NCBI GenBank assembly: GCA_023446865.1 | Contig: JAEXPL010000277.1 | Coordinates: forward strand, 1 to 8,935 | Direction: 5' to 3' | Source of the DNA: Verrucomicrobiota bacterium | GTDB taxonomy: Bacteria > Verrucomicrobiota > Verrucomicrobiia > Opitutales > Opitutaceae | DNA: 8,935 nt | Part shown: piece by piece, positions 6,599 to 8,935 of the stretch | Numbering within the stretch: position 1 is the first letter of the stretch | Layout: each line of letters starts with the position of its first letter | Position numbers and translations under genes: made by a program | The notes under the pieces: model-generated | The model's input: the letters and a program-made list of their open reading frames with translations, nothing else | The model's database searches: none | Told to the model about the DNA's origin: nothing

Positions 6599-6808
6599 TT
6601 ACTTTTTCGGCTCGGGCTTCGGAGCGTCGCACTTCTGCTTGGTGCAATCGCACTTGTCGCCGCAGTGTTTCTTGCACTCGTCGGCGGATTTGGCGCCGCA
6701 CTGGCAGGCCGGAGCCTGGGGCTTGTCGGTGGCGCAGGAACCGCAATTGCCAGCGAAGGCGGAGGAAACGAAACCGAGAACGAGGAGCGGGAGGATGAAC
6801 TTCTTCAT
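6599..6808 (-). CDS. Small exported cysteine-rich (putative metal-binding) protein
   Basis: A 69-residue protein with a convincing signal peptide: MKK, then the hydrophobic core FILPLLVLGFVSS, then AFA with a cut before Gly20. The mature part has about 50 residues and nine cysteines (22, 25, 35, 37, 45, 49, 53, 55, 60), in CxxC, CxC and CxxxC spacings, with many Lys and a Pro/Lys tail. Such a pattern suits metal binding outside the cytoplasm, or disulfide-rich folding. It is not a classical metallothionein, which is cytoplasmic, and I cannot assign a family. The ATG at 6808 is fixed by the signal peptide; no SD is visible. It is a single-gene unit with its own terminator (6546-6569), convergent with nth. 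The 6809-7006 spacer upstream should hold its promoter and that of the tRNA, but I cannot place either. Confidence 0.75.
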   Translation of the reverse strand: MKKFILPLLVLGFVSSAFAGNCGSCATDKPQAPACQCGAKSADECKKHCGDKCDCTKQKCDAPKPEPKK

Positions 6809-7006
6809 GGTAGTAACGGTGTGTTGGGTAGATTGGCGGGCCGGAGTGGTTCGCCGAAGATGCGTACACCACGCGGCGCACGACCCCTCGGGTATTTTCA
6901 GGGGCCGCGCCGGAGGGGGCTGAGCCTGTTTGCGACGATGAGGGCGGCGCCGGAAGATTTTTGTGGATTTCGCCGGGGGAATATGCGTTTTCCTGCGTCC
7001 TCGTTT

Positions 7007-7083
7007 GGGCGATTAGCTCAGTTGGTTAGAGCACCTGCATCACACGCAGGGGGTCACTGGTTCGAGTCCAGTATCGCCCACCA
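7007..7083 (+). tRNA. tRNA-Val (anticodon CAC)
   Basis: All arms fold. The acceptor is GGGCGAT (7007-7013) with ATCGCCC (7073-7079). The D stem is GCTC/GAGC (7016-7019, 7029-7032). The anticodon stem is CCTGC/GCAGG (7034-7038, 7046-7050), with anticodon CAC at 7041-7043. The T stem is ACTGG/CCAGT around TTCGAGT. The discriminator is A7080 and CCA is encoded at 7081-7083. It reads GUG valine codons. It hosts an integrated element, and its 3' half doubles as the end of the integrase gene on the other strand. Confidence 0.97.
7040..7083. other. Probable attachment site (att) in the tRNA-Val 3' half
   Basis: The integrase on the minus strand is read toward this tRNA and its reading frame ends inside it. 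Elements that insert in tRNA genes normally carry a copy of the tRNA 3' half, so that the gene is restored on insertion. The shared core should therefore lie between the anticodon loop and CCA. Its exact limits need the second copy, which is beyond the right edge. Confidence 0.6.
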
Positions 7084-8266
7084 TTTGCAACGAGGCTTTC
7101 GCCTCTGCAATCTCCGCGGAATCAGCGACTTGCGCGACTTGTAGCAACTCAGCTAACACAACGCGCAAATCCCGCTTCGCCCCGTTCCCTCTGGCAGAAT
7201 GTGACTCTGGCGCTTGAACCTGCCCAAAATCGCCCATCCGGGCGACCTCCCGCGCCACATCCGCCTCGCTCACCAAAGTATAGACATTCGCCGTGATCGC
7301 CGGATCAGAATGCCCGAGCACGGTTTGCACCGCCTTTTGCGAGACGCCCGCCGCCGCCGCCAGCGTGGCGAAGGTCTTTCGGAAAGAATGCCAGTGCACC
7401 ACCCGCCCACGCTCCCCCTGGCGTTCGATTCCGGCCGCCTTAAGGTCTTTCCAGAACGTGCGCCGTTTCGGCCACTGCGGCACCACGCGCCCGATACGCA
7501 TTCCCGACGCAATAAGGCCCATTTCCGCCACAAGGGCAGGGTGGAGGGGGATAACCCGCGCCTCCCGGTCTTTCGTGGCCTCAGCGCCCAAGGTAATCGC
7601 CCCACGCGACAACGACACCGACGACCAGTCCAGCCGCCGCAGCTCATTGACCCGCATCCCCGTCAATGCCAGGAGACGATACACGCGCGCCCGTTTCGGC
7701 GCCACCGCACAGAGCCGGCCCAGCTCCACAGCCGTGAATGGCCGCGCCGTCCGCACCGCCTCACCCCGAGTCTCGACGCGAGGAATCGACGCCATCGGTG
7801 ACGCCGAGAGACGACCCGTCGCCACCAGCCACCGACAAAACGCCCGCCAGCTCACCCCGTACTCTTTCCGAGTTTTCGCCGACACCTTGAGCGCCGCCCG
7901 ATAGGCGACGAACTGATCGACGCGAATATCCGCCAGACGGCGCCAGCGCAACTTGGCCACCGTCCGGCGGAGCCGAGCGCACGTGTTCTTCACATGCTTT
8001 TCGACTAGGTGTCTCCCACCCAAATCCACCTGATAGGCAGCAATCAACCGCCCAAGAGATTCTTGCGCCGCCTCGCGCTGCGCCTTCGGTGCAACCAACC
8101 CTTGCGCCTCGCGCTCAGCTTGGACGACGAGCGCCCGGAGCTTTGCCTCAGCGGACAGACGATCCGTCACACGAAGCGCCACATCCGACACCGGACCAGC
8201 CTCGCCGATCCGATACCGCCCGCGCCAGAGTCGGGCACCACTGCGCTTGAAGACGTAGGCGATCAC
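7040..8266 (-). CDS. Tyrosine recombinase (integrase) of the tRNA-Val element
   Basis: A 408-residue site-specific recombinase that should insert and excise the element. The N-terminal region (1-60) looks like an arm-binding domain. A SAM-like core-binding domain spans about 70-160, and the catalytic domain about 175-345. Catalytic residues are visible: Arg205 (TGMRVNEL), Lys232 (EATKDREARVI), His293-x2-Arg296 (HSFRKTFAT), His319 (LGHSDP) and nucleophile Tyr329 (ANVYTL). A tail of about 70 residues ends MVGDTGLEPVTPCV. The last 14 codons are the antisense of the tRNA 3' half, with TGA in the anticodon loop. The start is GTG at 8266, overlapping the previous gene's stop as GTGA; the next Met is residue 158, so no other start is sensible. 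It is likely cotranscribed with the upstream 97-residue gene. Confidence 0.93.
   Translation of the reverse strand: MIAYVFKRSGARLWRGRYRIGEAGPVSDVALRVTDRLSAEAKLRALVVQAEREAQGLVAPKAQREAAQESLGRLIAAYQVDLGGRHLVEKHVKNTCARLRRTVAKLRWRRLADIRVDQFVAYRAALKVSAKTRKEYGVSWRAFCRWLVATGRLSASPMASIPRVETRGEAVRTARPFTAVELGRLCAVAPKRARVYRLLALTGMRVNELRRLDWSSVSLSRGAITLGAEATKDREARVIPLHPALVAEMGLIASGMRIGRVVPQWPKRRTFWKDLKAAGIERQGERGRVVHWHSFRKTFATLAAAAGVSQKAVQTVLGHSDPAITANVYTLVSEADVAREVARMGDFGQVQAPESHSARGNGAKRDLRVVLAELLQVAQVADSAEIAEAKASLQMVGDTGLEPVTPCV
7085..7110. other. Hairpin directly after the tRNA, inside the integrase gene
   Basis: TTGCA (7085-7089) pairs with TGCAA (7106-7110), and GAGGC (7092-7096) with GCCTC (7101-7105), around a TTTC loop with a two-base bulge. 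It starts two bases after CCA. It could aid 3' processing or end of the tRNA transcript, but there is no T-run, and the same bases encode integrase residues near 385-395. Confidence 0.35.
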
Positions 8267-8556
8267 GTCGCCATCCGCGCCTCCCGCGCCATGATAGTCC
8301 GAATCGCCCGCCGCACCCCGGCCTCAGCCACCGCAAACGACTTCGCCCAGTAATTGCCGCCATTCGCAGCCCGATACAAGAAAGCCTTCCCGTCAGCAAA
8401 GGGCCGCGACTCGGTTATTGTGAAACCAAAACCACGAAACGGCTCACCGTTCATCGTCCGCAACACATAATGCGCGACGCAATGGGTCGAACCAACCGTC
8501 GCCTCAATCCGCTCCCACCCGAGCCTCAAACGAATCTGAACTTGTTGCGCGTTCAT
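8263..8556 (-). CDS. Unknown small protein coupled to the integrase
   Basis: A 97-residue protein, MNAQQVQIRLRLGWERIEATVG..., that I do not recognise. The N-terminal half alternates hydrophobic and polar residues (VQIRLRLGW, THCVAHYVL, FRGFGFTITES), suggesting beta strands. The C-terminal part (72-95, SFAVAEAGVRRAIRTIMAREAR) is probably an amphipathic, Arg-rich helix. It has no signal peptide. The ATG at 8556 is preceded by a modest GGGAA; a GTG at 8595 would add 13 residues. The stop overlaps the integrase start by GTGA, so the two are translated together. Position and size would suit a recombination directionality factor or other accessory of the integrase, but no known fold is visible. Confidence 0.7.
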   Translation of the reverse strand: MNAQQVQIRLRLGWERIEATVGSTHCVAHYVLRTMNGEPFRGFGFTITESRPFADGKAFLYRAANGGNYWAKSFAVAEAGVRRAIRTIMAREARMAT

Positions 8557-8559
8557 GTT

Positions 8560-8570
8560 CCCACTGTGGG
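8560..8570. promoter_or_regulatory. Small palindrome at the divergent start region
   Basis: CCCAC (8560-8564) and GTGGG (8566-8570) are exact complements around one T, four bases before the ATG of the minus-strand gene. It could be an operator half-site pair or, in RNA, overlap the ribosome-binding region. It is short enough to be chance. Confidence 0.3.
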
Positions 8571-8606
8571 CAATGTTCACCGCGTGAGCAAGCACAAATT
8601 TGCACT

Positions 8607-8622
8607 ACGCAAGAACGCAAGA
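8607..8622. promoter_or_regulatory. Tandem 8-bp direct repeat, candidate operator
   Basis: ACGCAAGA occurs twice without a gap (8607-8614 and 8615-8622), 12 bases before the ATG of the ribbon-helix-helix-like gene and in the 78-base spacer between the divergent genes. Proteins of that fold commonly bind short repeated half-sites next to their own gene. A palindrome CAAATTTG (8595-8602) lies just upstream. Confidence 0.45.
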
Positions 8623-8634
8623 CAGAGACAGCCC

Positions 8635-8844
8635 ATGCAGAAGAAGACCGCGGCATTTCACGTACGCATCACCCCAGCGCAACGCGCCCGCCTTGACGCA
8701 ATCCACAAGCGCAAGAAAACGACCGACAGCACCATCGGCCCGGACCTGATCGAAGCGTTTTGCGAGTACGTTGAACGCACCGACAATGTCGATTTTCCGA
8801 TACAGATCACCGCAGCGCCCGCCCCAAAGGCGAAGAGCGCCTAA
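8635..8844 (+). CDS. Small ribbon-helix-helix-like DNA-binding protein
   Basis: A 69-residue protein whose first 47 residues fit the ribbon-helix-helix pattern. There is a strand KTAAFHVRIT (4-13), a first helix PAQRARLDAIHKR (14-26), a turn KKTTDS, and a second helix (32-47, STIGPDLIEAFCEYVE). The tail is Ala/Pro/Lys-rich. Such proteins dimerise and act as repressors or antitoxins. I chose the ATG at 8635 because the strand follows at once. A GTG at 8584 would add 17 Lys/Arg-rich residues and place the tandem repeats inside the coding region. No strong SD is seen. It is divergent from the integrase operon, which fits a regulator of the element. No toxin gene follows within the window. The fold call rests on pattern only. 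Confidence 0.6.
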   Translation: MQKKTAAFHVRITPAQRARLDAIHKRKKTTDSTIGPDLIEAFCEYVERTDNVDFPIQITAAPAPKAKSA

Positions 8845-8910
8845 TCTCCCCCGGTTGCTGGCAAACCCCGCCCTTCCTTCGCTGCGGCATTTGCGCCCCG
8901 TCCTGCCACC

Positions 8911-8935
8911 ATGAATGAAGCGTTCGCCCCCGTCC
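8911..8935 (+). CDS. Possible start of another gene, cut by the window edge
   Basis: An ATG at 8911 opens MNEAFAPV and runs to the edge without a stop. There is no SD and too little sequence to judge coding. The spacer 8845-8910 after the preceding gene has no hairpin or other feature I can support. Confidence 0.2.

Larger units (their letters stand above)
7040..8935. mobile_element. Left end of an integrative element in tRNA-Val, incomplete
   Basis: The segment starts at the tRNA and contains a tyrosine integrase, a small coupled gene and a divergent DNA-binding protein, then leaves the window. Base composition is visibly less GC-biased than upstream, especially around 8560-8780. No structural phage, conjugation or cargo gene is seen, so prophage, ICE and satellite cannot be told apart. 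The second attachment site is not in the window. Confidence 0.75.

Noticed and set aside
6599..6808. Cysteine-rich peptide as substrate of the radical SAM enzyme
   Set aside because: The genes are almost 5 kb apart on opposite strands, and the peptide looks like an ordinary exported protein; nothing links them.
6939..7006. Promoter for the tRNA gene (candidates GAATAT at 6979 and TTGTGG at 6961)
   Set aside because: The spacing between the candidate boxes is wrong, and other pairs are equally weak, so no promoter can be placed.
7125..7141. Direct repeat GCGACTTG x2, as an integrase arm-binding site
   Set aside because: It lies in the integrase coding region and encodes the repeated dipeptide-like QVAQVA; there is no further copy or spacing pattern to support arm sites.
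7214..7904. Plus-strand frames through the integrase
   Set aside because: They are antisense shadows; the minus-strand integrase has all catalytic residues.
1..8935. CRISPR array or transposase
   Set aside because: No regularly spaced identical repeats with spacers were seen, and no frame shows transposase motifs. The heptamer tracts have no spacers.

Overview
The window is GC-rich chromosomal DNA from a bacterium. Genes are tightly packed, most lack a clear Shine-Dalgarno (SD) sequence, and gene order is not that of a model organism. The protein style and spacers suggest Verrucomicrobiota, perhaps an Opitutaceae-like lineage. That assignment is inference, because no marker gene settles it. 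No rRNA, CRISPR array, transposase or complete prophage is visible.

Left part (1-1992): a two-gene cassette joined by an ATGA overlap. The first gene encodes a cysteine-rich protein with a possible zinc ribbon. The second encodes a radical SAM enzyme with a textbook SPASM cysteine pattern. Degenerate tandem heptamer tracts lie on both sides (6-103 and 1813-1840), and a perfect 8-bp hairpin follows. I do not know the substrate of this pair.

Middle part (1993-7006): housekeeping genes. A glyoxalase-II-like metallo-beta-lactamase-fold hydrolase, ribD (riboflavin synthesis) and a RdgB/HAM1 inosine/xanthosine triphosphate pyrophosphatase run in one direction. ribD and rdgB overlap by 8 bases. An exported PstS-like binding protein follows without any transporter genes. 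Next come a Gln/Ala/Arg-rich small protein on the minus strand, endonuclease III (nth) with an unusual C-terminal cysteine spacing, and a 69-residue exported cysteine-rich peptide on the minus strand. That last gene ends at a convincing intrinsic terminator.

Right part (7007-8935): an intact tRNA-Val(CAC) gene and the left end of an integrative element inserted in it. The tyrosine integrase is read toward the tRNA, and its last codons lie inside the tRNA gene, with its stop in the anticodon loop. A 97-residue unknown protein overlaps the integrase start by GTGA. A small ribbon-helix-helix-like protein is transcribed divergently, with two perfect tandem 8-bp repeats just before its start. The element runs off the right edge, so its cargo and second attachment site are not visible.
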